A stretch of 64,000 nucleotides of DNA from Heloderma charlesbogerti (GCA_026122225.1 JANEZZ010001905.1:124001-188000); one strand, 5' to 3'; counted from the stretch's first letter, positions 10,038 to 20,850 are shown. Notes: generated by a model from the letters alone, not told the origin. Numbers and translations are program-made.

Positions 10038-10235
10038 TTTATTTCATTTCTGTAGTGCCAAATAGCCAAAGCTTTCTGAGTGGTTTTCACAAAATTTAAA
10101 ACGCAAACAACATGAGGAAAATGTAATATAATTTTTTTAACACATTTAAAAAGAAGCACAATTTAAAACAGCTAAAAACAATTAACAAGAACAGAGCAGG
10201 ACCTGATAAAACAACTGATATTTAAAGGCCCATCC
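10038..10235 (-). mobile_element. L2 3' end, minus strand
   Basis: Reverse of the L2 tail: TTTATTTCATTTCTGTAG, then the AATAGCCAAAGC and GTGGTTTTCACAAAATTTAAAA blocks also seen at 50750. Confidence 0.75.
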
Positions 10236-10985
10236 TGTGCCGTTGTGCACACACACTTTTGGCAGAAGGTCTCTTGATAAAACTCACGTCCAAATCCTTG
10301 GTGCCGACTGGTTGATTTCAAAGCATCTGAGAGGGAACAATCTGTATTCTGTAGGAGAGCACAGCTTTATAAGCCTGCCATTGAATGGAGAGCTCCTTGG
10401 GGTTTGCATTTGGGGGAAAGAAAATGCTTTGCATGGCAGAGAGATGCAAAGGAAGGTTCAGAGGCAGTACAGAGGCACAGCGTGATCCCACTTCCTTCGC
10501 CGCTCCCACTCCCCTGGCCGAAAGGATGAAGGAAAACCAGCTTGTCACTGTGGCTCCTTGCCTAAGATAATTAATTACATTTGATGACAATTAGTCACCC
10601 TGATGAATTCTGTTTGCTTTCAAAGGGCAGGAACAAACAGAAGATAAATGTCTCCGGACAACCTTAGTGAGACTCAGCCAGAGAAGCAGAATCTTTCCAG
10701 CACGTGGCTTGGAATTTTCTTCCAGGCTCCTGGCACATCCTAGCAGCTGGCAAGGGATTGAGGTGCAGCCTGGTTAGTCTCTCTCGACCTCAGGAGTGGC
10801 ACAAAGGGGAGGACAAAAGCCCTCCAGCCACTGCTGGCTGAGCCTTGTTTCATTTTATGATGTGCTGAGATCGGCCTGACTGAAAGCAGCCCACGTTCAG
10901 GCACTAGACTAGATCACCAGTATGCAACTCGAAAGGCGTGTCCTGACAAAGGCACCATTTGTGACACCAAAGAGATGATGGCAGA
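10236..10985. other. Unassigned stretch
   Basis: No gene or named repeat. A short frame at 10237-10485 has no recognisable domain. Confidence 0.4.
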
Positions 10986-11219
10986 GAGCCACCATGGTGT
11001 ACGGGTTGGTGTCGGACAGGGACTGCGGAGTCCCAGGTTCAAATCCCCACATGGCCATGAAGCTCACTGGGTGATTTTGGGCCCATCCCTTGACTCTCAG
11101 CCTGACCTTCCTCACAGGGTTTTTGTGATGATAAAATGGGGGGAATCACATGTGCCACCTTGAGTTCCTTGGAGGAAATGTAATGTCTATCTTCTTCTTC
11201 ATCATCATCATCATCATCA
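10986..11219 (+). mobile_element. MIR/CORE-like SINE with trinucleotide tail
   Basis: A tRNA-like head with a B box GGTTCAAATCCCC (about 11036-11048) is followed by the core GCTCACTGGGTGATTTTGGG and CCTCACAGGGTTTTTGTG, then an L2-like end CTTGAGTTCCTTGGAGGAAA. The tail is a (CTT)/(CAT)n run at 11190-11219. The order matches MIR-like SINEs active in squamates. Confidence 0.75.
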
Positions 11220-11335
11220 ATCTATAAGGCACTCTAGAGAGTAACATATGCTGGGCGGAAAAAGACAGGTCCCTGCCCAGAGTAGTTTAAAATTCTGACA
11301 GTATGAGACACGACAAGTGGTGTGGAGGGCTGGTG
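11220..11335 (-). repeat. Ancient LINE 3'-end remnant
   Basis: In reverse it reads like the common '...gggcagggacctgtct...' 3' end of old L2-type LINEs, also at about 49560-49710. Coding part absent. Confidence 0.5.
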
Positions 11336-12057
11336 ACAAGGGATGAATGTGAGAGAAAGCATGTCTGTTCCATTTGGGCATGGGGGACTGAAAGAAACAC
11401 ATTTGTGGGTAGGGATTTCCTGTCTGTGGGGAGGCATTGCTTAGGCGGCACCCAGCTGTTATTTTTCCTTTCATGAGAAAGCACTTTGGCTCTCATGTGG
11501 ATATGGAATCCACCCTTCACATATTTTAAACAACCCCACCTTCAAAACCAGTTCCAGAAGTGCTCCAAGTTGAGGGGAGCGTGTTTGTGTTGTCATGGGC
11601 ACTGTGCAATAGGTGCTTGTAACAATCACACGAACATACATATGTCTGTTGCAACAGTGCTAATCATGCTTCTGAGAGCTAGTTTTTATGAGACAGGTAG
11701 TACACCTTGAGGATCTTTGAAAAAAAACCCACAATCTGCAGGGTCAGTTTGATTGGAGACTGTGGCAGGCTGTACCGGTCTCTGCAGAGGGCTCATGTTT
11801 CCCCACCAGCCTATAACAGCTTCATGGATTTTCTCGTTCTCTCTGCTGCCTTGTATCATAATGTATCTGTTGATGGTGGGAATGGGAGGAAACATGCAAC
11901 TTTGGTACCTGGTTCAAAGCAGCAAGAGGGCCTCTTCACACATTACATTTTTAGCTCTACCTGTAAAGAGTTTTAAGGTGCTTCCAGATGAGGTTTCTGT
12001 GTTGCCATCATCCTGCCACATGAACAGAATTTTATGGGGGGGTTCAGACAAATCATA
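11336..12057. other. Unassigned stretch
   Basis: No gene or clear repeat recognised. Confidence 0.4.
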
Positions 12058-12142
12058 GTATGATAGAATCATAGAATAGTAGGGTTGGAAGGGGCCTACA
12101 AGGCCATCGAGTCCAACCCCCTGCTCAATGCAGGAATCCAAG

Positions 12143-15015
12143 TCAGAGCATCCCTGACAGATGGCTGTCCAGCCTCATCTTGAACGCCTCCAGTATGGGA
12201 GAGCCCACCACCTCCCCAAGTAATTGGTTCCATTGTCGTATTGCTCCAACAGTCAGGAAGTTTTTCCTAATGTTCAGCCGGAATTTGGCTTCCTGTAACT
12301 TGAGCCCATTATTCCGTGTCCTGCACTCTGGGATGATCAAGAAAAGATCCTGGCCTTCTTCTCTGTGACAACCTTTCAAGTACTTGAAGAGTGCTATCCT
12401 ACCTCCCCTCAGTCTTCTCTTCTCAAGGCTAAACATGCCCAGTTCTTTCAGTCTCTCTTCATAGGGCTTTGTTTCCAGTGCCCTGATCATCTTTGTTGCC
12501 CTCCTCTGAACCTCTCCAGTTTGTCTGCATCCTTCTTCAAGTGTGGTGCCCAGAACTGGACACAGTACTCCAGATGAGGCCTAACCAGTGCTGAGTAGAG
12601 GGGAACTAGTACTTCCCAGGATTTGGAAGCTATGCTTCTATTAATGCAACCCAAAATAGCGTTTGCCTTTTTTGCAGCCACATCACATTGTTGGCTCATA
12701 TTCAGCTTGTGATGGACAACAATTCCAAGATCCTTCTCGCTTGTCGTGTTGCTGAGCCACGTATCCCCCATCTTGTAACTGTGCATTTGGTTTCGTTTTC
12801 CTAGGTGCAGAACTTGGCATTTATCCCTATTACATTTCATTCTGTTGTTTTCTGCCCAGCGCTCCAGTCTATCCAGATCACTTTGAATTTTGTTTCTGTC
12901 TTCCATGGTATTAGCTACCCCGCCCAATTTTGTGTCGTCTGCAAATTTGATCAGCATTCCCTGCACCTCCTCCTCCAAATCATTAATAAAAATGTTGAAG
13001 AGCACTGGGCCCAGGACTGAGCCCTGCGGTACCCTACTCCTTACCTCTCCCCAGTTTGAGAAGGGCCCATTGATAAGCACTCTGTAGCCAACTGTGGATC
13101 CACCGGATCGTTGTTTCATCTAGCCCACTTTGAGCTAGTTTGCTCATCAGGATATCATGGGGCACTTTGTCGAAAGCTTTGCTGAAGTCGAGGTATATGA
13201 TGTCTACAGCATTCCCACGGTCCACAAGGGAGGTTACTTGATCAAAAAATGAGATCAGATTCATCTGGCAGGACTTGTTTTTGACAAATCCATGTTGGCT
13301 TCGAGTAATCACGGCATTGTTTTCAAGGTGCTTCCAGATGGATTGCTTTATCATCTGCTCCAGAATTTTCCCAGGGATTGATGTCAGACTGACTGGTCTG
13401 TAGTTCCCAGGTTCCTCCTTTTTACCCTTTTTGAAGATAGGGACATTAGCCCTCCTCCAGTCATCTGGCACTTCCCCCGCCCTCCATGATTGCTCAAAGA
13501 GAATAGACAGCGGTTCTGAGAGTTCTTCTGCCATTTCCTTTATTACTCTAGGATGCTGTTCATCTGGCCCTGGAGATTTGAACTCATTCCAAGTAATTAG
13601 GTGTTCCTTGACCATATGCCTCTCTATCTCAAGCTGCAATTCTGCCCCTTCTGCCTGTACTTCGCCTTTGCCAGGGAGGTCATAGATCGTCTTTTGGGAG
13701 AAGACTGAGCCAAAGTAGGAATTGAGCACCTCTGCCTTTTCTTTGTCATCTGTTATTGTTTTGCCATCCTTATTTAATAGCTGAACAACCATTTCTTTCC
13801 TCTGCCTTTTACTATGCACGTAGCTGAAGAAAGCCTTTTTGTTGTTTTTAGCATCCCTTGCTAATCTCAGCTCGTTCTAAGCTTTAGCCTTCCTGACGCC
13901 ATCCCTGCCATTCTGTGCTACCTGCCTGTACTCTTCCTTTGTTACTTGGCCTTCTTTCCACTTCCTATATGTGTCCTTTTCTGTTTTCAGGTCATCCCTA
14001 AGCTTTTTGTGAAGCCACATTGGCTTCTTCTGTTGTCTTCCACCTTTTCTTCTTGTTGGAATTGTTTGTGATTGTGCCTTGAGAATTTCCTTTTTTAAAA
14101 GCTCCCACCCATCTTGGACTCCTTTTTTCGTTAGCGTCGCTTGCCATGGGACCTTACTGATCATTGTTCTGAGTTTATTAAAATCAGCTTTCCTAAAATC
14201 CAGGGTACGAGTTTGACTACACTCGGCTTTTGCTTCCGTTAGAAACAAGAACTCAAGTGCAACATGGTCGCTTTCCCCCAGAGTTCCTGTAACTGCTACT
14301 TTATCCACTAAGTCATCTCTGTTGGTTAGGATCAAGTCAAGGATAGCCGATCCTCTAGTTCCTTCCTCTACTTTCTGTAGGAGGAAGTTATCCGCCACAC
14401 AAGTCAGGAATTTCCTGGAGGGGCCATGTTTTGCAGAATTTGTCTCCCAACAAATATCGGGGAAATTCAAGTCCCCCATGACTACTACATCATGCTTCCT
14501 TGAAACATTAGCTATTTGCTTTTCAAAAGTTTCATCCTCGTCTTCTCCTTGGTTGGGTGGCCGGTAGTAGACTCTGACCACCAGGTTCCTTTTATTCTTT
14601 GCTCCATGTATTTTGATCCAGATGCTCTCGATGGGGCTACCAAGCTCCTCCTCCTGTATTTCTGTGCAGAGATATGTATTTTTCACATACAGTACAACCC
14701 CACCTCCCTTTCTGTTCCTCCTGTTCTTTTGGAACAAGTTATATCCTCCTATTGCTGTATTCCAGTCATGGGAGTCATCCCACCAAGTCTCAGTTATACC
14801 TATCAAGTCATAATTTCCCTCCTGTATTAAGAGTTCAAGTTCGCTCTGATTGTTTCCCATACTCTGGGCATTAGTATATAGACATTGAAGACCATGTGCT
14901 TCATAGTCTGGCTTTCTTCCTACATGTGTCTGAAGACTATTATTGTGCGCTAACAGAGCTGTTCTCTCCGTTGCAGTGCATGCGCCTACGTCCATTGTTA
15001 CCCCCAACATTGCAT
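12143..15015 (-). pseudogene. CR1 ORF2: APE endonuclease and reverse transcriptase, broken
   Basis: The N-terminal part (about 13877-15015) is an apurinic-type endonuclease: CLYTNAQSMGN, LIGITETWW (Glu of the active site), GDLNFPDI and the C-terminal SDH triad end are visible. RT follows in 12143-13819, with IYLDFSKAFDKVPHD, GVPQGSVLGP and FADDTKLGG. In CR1 this protein nicks the target and copies the RNA from its 3' end. Lesions: a TAG at about 13877 in an otherwise continuous frame, a frameshift with a 12-base deletion near 13080 (between direct CAG repeats), and a one-base loss near 12510 that splits off the last ~115 residues. The one-base loss also occurs in the copy at 22228. Confidence 0.9.
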
Positions 15016-15033
15016 CTCCCTTCCCCGTAGGAT

Positions 15034-16067
15034 TCAGTTTAAAGCCCTCCTGATGAAGTTCTTCATGCTGTGGCCAAACACATTCTTCCCATCCTTTGTG
15101 AGGTGCAACCCGTCCCTTGCCAACAGCCCATCTTCCAGGAAGTATAGTCTGTGGTCTCAGAATCCAAATCTCTCTTGTCGGCACCACCTTCATAGCCAGT
15201 CATTCACCCGGAGTATTTTTTGTTCCCTTTCTATCCCTCTTCTAGTCTTCTGACTACTGGAAGGATGGATGAGAAAACTATCTGGGCCCCAAAGTTCTTG
15301 AGTTTCCTTCCCAAAGCTTCAAAGTCTGACGTGATCTCTTCGTAGCTCCGCTTGGTGGTATCATTTGTTCCCACGTGGATGAGAAGAAAGGGATACCTGT
15401 CAGTGGGCTTGATGAGTGCAGGCAACCCTTCAGTCACGTCTCTAATCCGTCCTCCCAGGAGACAACATACCTGGCGAGTCCACAGGTCTTTGTGACATAC
15501 TTGGGTCTCGATCCCACGCAGCAAGGAGTCTCCCACTACTACCACTCTTCTCTTCTTCTTCTTGTAGGCCTGGGTTTCATCGCCTCTGTTTGACTGACCT
15601 TCAGCCTCTTGCTCACTCTCATGCAGGTTCCCCTGTGATTCTTCCTCTGCAGGCTGTCCTCCAGTCTCATCCGCAAGTACCTGGAATCGGTCCCACAGCT
15701 CCACTGCTTCCACTGGTGCAGAGTGGCGTCTAGTTCTTCTTCTCCTACCTGTCACCCTTTTCCAAGGAGTATCCTCTATTCCATTTTTCTTCACCTCAGC
15801 ATTTCCCACTGCCTCATCTTGCTGTTGCTCTTCAAGCTTCTGGTCTGCCCTTTGCTGCTGTAGTTCCCCCATTCTGTCCAGGAACTCTTCGTGTTCTCTT
15901 ATTCCCCAGAGGGCCGACAGTCGCCGCTCCAGTCCACTTACTTTTTCTTCCAGCAACGTGATCAACTTGCACTTGTTGCAGGTGTAGGCCGTGTTGTTCT
16001 CAGGCAAGAAAACAAACTTTGCACACACCTTGCAGGTCACCACCACTGGAAAGTCCTGTCCTTCCAC
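15034..16067 (-). pseudogene. CR1 ORF1: zinc-finger-like, coiled-coil and esterase protein, broken
   Basis: The 278-residue open part (15231-16067) begins with two CxxC pairs (CKVC and CNKC, residues ~14-34). A likely coiled coil rich in Leu, Glu and Gln follows at ~45-90, then a basic stretch (GRRRRTRRH). Next comes an SGNH-type esterase: VVVGDSLLRGIE (nucleophile Ser, ~residues 176-187) and HVGTND (~235). The last esterase block (DGLHLT, with Asp and His) lies past a stop in another frame, ending at the TGA at 15034. The product is a predicted RNA-binding particle protein. A stop at 15231 and a frameshift make it non-functional. Confidence 0.85.
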
Positions 16068-16577
16068 TGCCTCTTTTCCCTTTTTGTGTCTAACTTTGTG
16101 ATTGTTTTAGACTAGCCTGTGCCTGCTCCTCTACTCAGTAGAGGTTAAAAGCAGAGTCCCACTGGTGTGGAAGTGTGTGTTACAAGACAAATAAATGAAA
16201 AAAAGTTAGTTAAAAAAAATGAAAAAATGAAAAAAATAAAAAAAATGTTAGGGGCCTCTCCCTTGACCTCCCCTGCCGAACTCCCCTGGCCAACTCCTGT
16301 TTGCTCCCCCTGTTTGCTCGCTCTGTCACTCACTCTCTAGGAGCTTGCTTGCTTCTGCAGTAGGGATGGACGGAACACTTACCTTCTTTTCCGTTCTCTT
16401 TCCACGGTGGGGAGGAGGCGCTCCATCCCTCCCCCTGGAATCCTCGACGGGGGGGGAGGCGATCCAGTCCTCCCCCCAGGAATCCTGCCCTGCCAGCTCC
16501 GCTCCTCAGCCAAGCCACGGAGCTGCCGGCCGGCTCCAGCCGCCCGCAGCTGGACATCCAGCCGCTGGGCAGCCCTG

Positions 16578-16625
16578 CAGGGACGCAAATGGCGGCTGTC
16601 ATAGCTGCCGCCATTTGCGTCCCTG
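16578..16625. repeat. Stem-loop 1, 19-base perfect arms
   Basis: Arms 16578-16596 and 16607-16625 pair exactly (CAGGGACGCAAATGGCGGC with its complement) around a 10-base loop. Confidence 0.95.
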
Positions 16626-16631
16626 TATTTA

Positions 16632-16673
16632 GCCGTGATAGGCTACGTAAATATTTATGTAGCCTATCATGGC
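16632..16673. repeat. Stem-loop 2, 20-base arms
   Basis: Arms 16632-16651 and 16654-16673 pair except at two positions that allow G-T pairing; loop of two bases. Confidence 0.93.
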
Positions 16674-16723
16674 AGGGGGAAAAAACCCCAGCGTACGCAA
16701 ATGGGAAATGATGTCCCTGCCTT

Positions 16724-16767
16724 AGCCATGATAGGCTACATAAGTATTTATGTAGCCTATCACGGCT
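16724..16767. repeat. Stem-loop 3, near-copy of stem-loop 2
   Basis: Arms 16724-16743 and 16748-16767 pair with one wobble mismatch. The whole unit repeats 16632-16673 with four base changes. Confidence 0.93.
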
Positions 16768-16781
16768 ATGAAGAGGAGGAA

Positions 16782-16814
16782 GTGAATGGCGGCCGCAGGA
16801 CGGCCGCCATTCAC
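16782..16814. repeat. Stem-loop 4, 14-base perfect arms
   Basis: GTGAATGGCGGCCG at 16782-16795 pairs exactly with 16801-16814; loop CAGGA. Confidence 0.95.
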
Positions 16815-17022
16815 AAAGCAGCATGGACGGGAGCAGGTAAGTGCTCTGTTTCACGCGCCTTTTGTGGGGTGGGGGCTGCGGGGACTTTGTCCCGCATGCC
16901 TTTCGTGGGTTGGGGGGGTGGGGGCTTCATTCTGTGATGGATTTCGGGGGGCTGAATGCACTGGCATTCAGCCTCCCCGAGATCCGACCATCGCGGAATT
17001 CTCTGACATCCCTATTCTGTAG

Positions 17023-17335
17023 TCCCTGGAACAGCTGGAACAGCTTGCTCTGCTCTGCTGTGCTCTGCTCTGCTCTGCTCAGCTGGGAGGCGGGAAACAG
17101 ATTGAAGCTTCCCGCCCACTCAGCTGCTGGGAGTACTCAGGCCACACACCCCCAATTCAGCTGGAGCTCTCAGAAGCACCTGATGAGCTCACAGCCACTC
17201 AGAAGGATAAAGGGCAGCCCCCTGGGCTTCCTGCAGCCCACTTACCTCTTAGCCTCTGTCTCCTTTGTCTCCTTTGTCTCTTCTACCACTGCAACTCCCC
17301 TGGCCAAGTCTCCCACTTGTAAATATTCTGTGTTT
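17023..17335 (-). other. Possible CR1 5' leader or flank beyond the inserted element
   Basis: The target duplication shows this stretch adjoined 16360 before insertion. It contains a repeated CTCTG run (about 17046-17084) and a repeated TCTCCTTTG motif at 17269-17287. I cannot tell leader from flank. Confidence 0.45.
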
Positions 17336-17955
17336 CCCCACCACTCTTCCATTTTTTTTCTTAGAAAATCTGTTAAAAGACGAAAAAGATGGAATAGCGG
17401 CACAATGCCTTCTGGCTGTTAGCATCAGGACCCTTCCATCTGGAAGTACCCTTAAGGTGGGCATCACAAAATTTAAAATGTGGATGTGACAAATAGTAAT
17501 TGACGCTGCAATCCTATATCCGCTTGCCTGGCAGTAATCACCATTGCACTGAGGACAGACAGGCATAGGTCCACGTGTCCAGTACAGCTGCACTCATCAG
17601 AGAGCTGTGATATCTTGTGGGTCTTTGTCGAGCGGCCACTCACGGTGCTTCCAGATGGAGGGCTCGTAGTGCAGCCAATCGGAAGGCGCTGTGCAGCTAT
17701 TCCATCTCACAGGGTTTCTGCCGTAAGAAAAAAGATGGAAGAAGCTGTTGAAAAATACTTGGGGGGGGGGTTGTGAGTAGAAGATGACATCTGGGGGCCA
17801 TAAAAGTCCATGAGTGAGGCAGGGCGAGGACATGATGGAGGCCTTGCCTGGAAGCACCTGTGCTGGCAATCCTCAGTTTGTTGGTGTGGAATGTGAAATG
17901 ACCCCAAGAGTCATGCTGTGTTTAAAGTTGCCCACCCTTGGTGTAAACCATGTTC
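17336..17955. other. Unassigned stretch with G-run
   Basis: No gene. A G-run lies at 17761-17770. A hAT-type end (GTTGCCCACCCTTG) is at about 17926, without a recognisable partner. Confidence 0.4.
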
Positions 17956-17959
17956 TGTG

Positions 17960-18232
17960 AGAATATAAGAAGAGCACTAGAGCTGAATCAGACCAAAGCT
18001 CCATCCAGTCCAGCATCCTGCCTCCCATAGTGGACAACCAAAAGCCCCAATGGGAAGCCCACAAGCAGGGCATCAGTGCAACAGCTCATGTTCCCCAGCA
18101 GCAACTGCTGTACATAGGCATACTGCCTCTGATATTGGAGGTAGCATGTAGCCCTCACGACTAGTAGGTATGGCTATCCTCCATGAATTTCTGTGATCCC
18201 CTTTTAAAGGCATCCAAGTTGGTGGCCATCCC
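17960..18232 (-). mobile_element. LINE-A 3' end
   Basis: Reverse of the LINE-A 3' noncoding end: CCAGTCCAGCATCCTG, CACAAGCAGGGCATCAGTGC, CCCCAGCAGCAACTGCTG. Confidence 0.8.
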
Positions 18233-18339
18233 TCATGAGCAAGGCATGGTGGCAACTGCCCCCTTCTGCTGCTGCTCCCCAATGACTGGCAGCCAGTGGC
18301 AAACCACTGATGAGCATGGAAATTCCATCTAGCCATAAT

Positions 18340-18540
18340 TTCCAACAGCCATCATGGAGGAGCAGTGGGTATCTCCAGAGGAGATACAGATTCAAATCTC
18401 TGCTAACCAACCCATGATGTTGACAGGGTGGGCCTGGGGCCAGTCACAAGCTCCTGCTTAACCTACCTCCTGGGGTATGGGAAGGATACACTGTAATATG
18501 GTTTGTGTATGTCAGCAAGGACTGTTAAAAGTTACTATTA
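18340..18540 (+). repeat. Decayed MIR-like SINE
   Basis: Weak tRNA-like head (AGATTCAAATCTC), then GGGGCCAGTCACAAGC and ACCTACCTCCTGGGG, in the order of the SINE at 10986. Confidence 0.5.
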
Positions 18541-18552
18541 GGCTGTAGGCAC

Positions 18553-18741
18553 ATCTGAAGCTGCCATATAGTGTGTCAGAACCTTGGTCCATCAAGCCCA
18601 GTATTTCCGACACTGAGTGGCAGCCATGGTTCTCCAGGTCTTCAGGCAGGATTCTTTCCTAGCTCAACCTGGAGACTCCGGGGATTGAACTTGGGGCCTC
18701 TGCATTGAAAGCATGTGCTCGATGACTGAGCTACGGCCCTT
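18553..18741 (-). mobile_element. tRNA-Ala-like SINE, minus strand
   Basis: Reverse of the SINE at 2908: GAAGCTGCCATATAGTG at the 3' side, B box in reverse (GGGGATTGAACTTGG), and ACTGAGCTACGGCCC at the 5' end. Confidence 0.75.
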
Positions 18742-19454
18742 TCACGTCCTCATCCATTGCACAGCCTCAGGGTGCCAGGCTTGCTCTGCCCACAGACCTG
18801 TTCCCGTCTGTCTTTTAATTATCCCACAGTGTCTGCATTGCCCTGCTTTAGAGGTGATAAAATAAGTTGCAAACATCTGAGGTTTATTAAAATGTCTTTT
18901 ACAGCACCCTATAAACTGTTTAGATTACCCCCAATGAGAGGAACCTGGTAGTCGAGCTGCTGTGGTGTCTAGCAAGGGCTGGCGCATAAGCAGGGAACAT
19001 AAATGGGGGATGTGGCCATCGGGAGCAATGCAGCTGGGCTGATGGCTTTGTTTATCAGATTTATATTTCCCATCTCCCCACCCAAAATTGCTCAGTGCAC
19101 GGCGATGGATGTGCAACTGGCTTGCTAGCCTGAGCAGATGGGCAGCCATAGCAGAAGGCCCCCGTAGGCTATGTGGTGGTGATGGTGTCTGCTGCATGCA
19201 AAAGGAATGGAAACTTCCACTATCGTTACACCTGCCTGAAGCCCTGTGCCTTTGAGGGGAGAGGAAAGAGCCTGCACAGAGGTGCAATTCTTGTATTCAG
19301 CAGTTATCAAGGGGGGGAAATAAAAAAACCCAGCCATGCAATTCCAAGAGAAAGAAGTGCATGTATAAAGAAAATGTGCAAGGTAGCACATCACATGATG
19401 GGGATAAACAACAAAGATTGTGACACCTCAAAACTCCAACTTGGCATTTACAGT
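18742..19454. other. Unassigned stretch
   Basis: No gene or repeat recognised. Confidence 0.4.
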
Positions 19455-20735
19455 GATGGGTGTCTGAACTGACTCTCGGGGAAAGACATCCTGGGGTCAA
19501 TGAAAACATTGCCCCCATTGTGTGGCAGCTGTGAAAAAGGCAAATTCCATGCAAGGAATTAGGAAAAGGTTTGAAAATAAAACTGCTAATAGCATAATGC
19601 CTTTGTACAGATCTGTGTATGCTGTGTACAGTTCTAGTCACTGCATCTCAAAAAGGATATTTTAGAACTGGAAAAGGTGCAGAAAAGGGGAAGTTTACAA
19701 TGTTTCAGGTTTTTTAGTTTAGGCAAAAAAGATGTTGGGGGCTCACATGGTAGAAATTAGTAACATCATGCATAGCGTGGAGAAAGTGCAGAGAGGTTTC
19801 TGTCTCTTTGTTTAGTGCAGCCTTCCCCAACCTGGTGCCCTCCAGCTGTGTTGGACTACAAATCCCAGCATGCCTCAGACAGCATGGCTAGCTGGGGCAT
19901 GCTGGGACTTGTAGTCCAACACATCCGGAGGGCACCAGGTTGGGGAAGGCTGGTTTAAGAAATGTATTGTATGCTGCCTTTCAGGGTAAGTCCTCCCTCT
20001 CCCATAACACTAGAACTCTTGGTCCCCCCAATGAAATTGATTGACAGTAGATTCAAGAGAGATTCCATAGAAAGTCCTTTTTGATACAACACACAGACTG
20101 TTTGTGGAATTCACAGCCAGAGTATGCAGCGATGGTCACTGGCATACAAGTGGTGAGCCTTTAAAGGAGGGTTTGACAACCCCAGGGAGGGAGAGAAGAG
20201 ATATCTTGGCTATTAGTCATGAATGGCTTGGAATCTTCCTGTTCAGGAGAGCAGGAAGATGCCCAATGCCAGTTGCTGGGGAAAGCAGGAAAGGGTTATG
20301 CGGCCCTCAGGATAATTTCAAGTGGTCCTCAGCCTAATTTCAAAAGCCCTCTGCATGCAAACACAGTTCAGACCTCTGGCAGGAACGATCTGTCCTTTCC
20401 CTGGCAGCCTGCTGGGAGGGAAGGAAGAGGGGGAGAGAGAAAAGGAGGTTCCAGAAAGAGGAAGGGGGCCACCCGCCCACTCTGGGCTTTGGCTCTGCCT
20501 ACTCCTGGCTTCAGCCATGCTCACTGCCAGCACGTGGCCCCCAACAGGTTACCCACGAGGGAATGTGGCCCCCGACAGATATAAAGTTTCCCACCCCTGG
20601 ACTAGATGGAGACATCTTGTAGCAGGGTCCTCCTTATCGTTGCTGTGGATCATCTGACTAACCCCAGCGTGAGGCCAGGGCTTGCTGGGCCTTTGGTCTG
20701 ATTCAGCAATCCCTCATCTTGTTTGTGACTACAGT
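19455..20735 (+). mobile_element. Old LINE-A copy with two inserted elements
   Basis: Decayed LINE-A blocks appear in order: GGCAGCTGTGAAAAAGGC (19523), GGAACTGGAAAAGGTGCAG-like at 19667, a TAGAACTCTTGG block near 20010, and a 3' end near 20690 (CCTTTGGTCTGATTCAGC). It is interrupted by MITE-B at 19818-19952 and by a second element at about 20290-20599 that ends in the hAT-like AAAGTTTCCCACCCCTG. Confidence 0.7.
19818..19952. mobile_element. MITE-B palindromic hAT-type element
   Basis: The 26-base ends at 19818-19843 and 19927-19952 are exact reverse complements (CAGCCTTCCCCAACCTGG...). The inner parts also pair (TTGGACTACAAATCCCAGCATGCC-type arm). Flanks GTTTAGTG and GTTTAAGA share 5 of 8 bases, a possible decayed target duplication. 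No coding. Family members also at 6124, 22160, 29813, 32068, 34828 and 40860. Confidence 0.85.
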
Positions 20736-20850
20736 TATGGCGATGAGCAAAACAGGACCACACGAGACACCGAGAATGCTGGCCTGCACACAGGAACGTC
20801 ATGGGCTACTGTGGAATGAATTGGGCCAATGGGCCACCTACTGATATCAG

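Larger units (their letters stand above)
12058..16360 (-). mobile_element. Nearly full-length CR1 LINE
   Basis: From the ATTCTATGA-type 3' tail at 12058 the element runs leftward-to-5' through ORF2 (reverse transcriptase, then endonuclease) and ORF1 to an A/T-rich leader near 16150-16360. It is the only copy here with both ORFs. The leader is cut at 16360 by a hAT-type element with a target duplication. The sequence past that element (17023 to about 17335) would be contiguous with it before insertion and may be more 5' UTR or plain flank. All open frames are interrupted, so it is a fossil. Confidence 0.92.
16361..17014. mobile_element. hAT-type non-autonomous element with clustered hairpins
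   Basis: Ends TAGGGATG (16361) and CATCCCTA (to 17014) are inverted, and flanks TTCTGCAG (16353-16360) and TTCTGTAG (17015-17022) agree at 7 of 8 bases. These mark an insertion with an 8-base target duplication as made by hAT transposases. The inside is G+C-rich with CpGs and holds at least five stem-loops (16578-16625, 16632-16673, 16724-16767, 16782-16814, 16944-16981). Two of them are near-copies of each other. No transposase frame; frames at 16330-16854 and 16841-17422 look like by-products of base composition. Confidence 0.85.

Noticed and set aside
14322..14874. Plus-strand ORFs within 12-16 kb as genes
   Set aside because: They are the opposite strand of CR1 ORF2; the minus-strand frame has the endonuclease motifs.
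12058..17335. One CR1 of 5.3 kb including 16361-17014
   Set aside because: The 8-base duplication around 16361-17014 shows that part is a separate later insertion.
16330..17422. Coding frames across the hairpin element (up to 193 codons)
   Set aside because: They cross element boundaries, lack motifs and follow from high G+C content.
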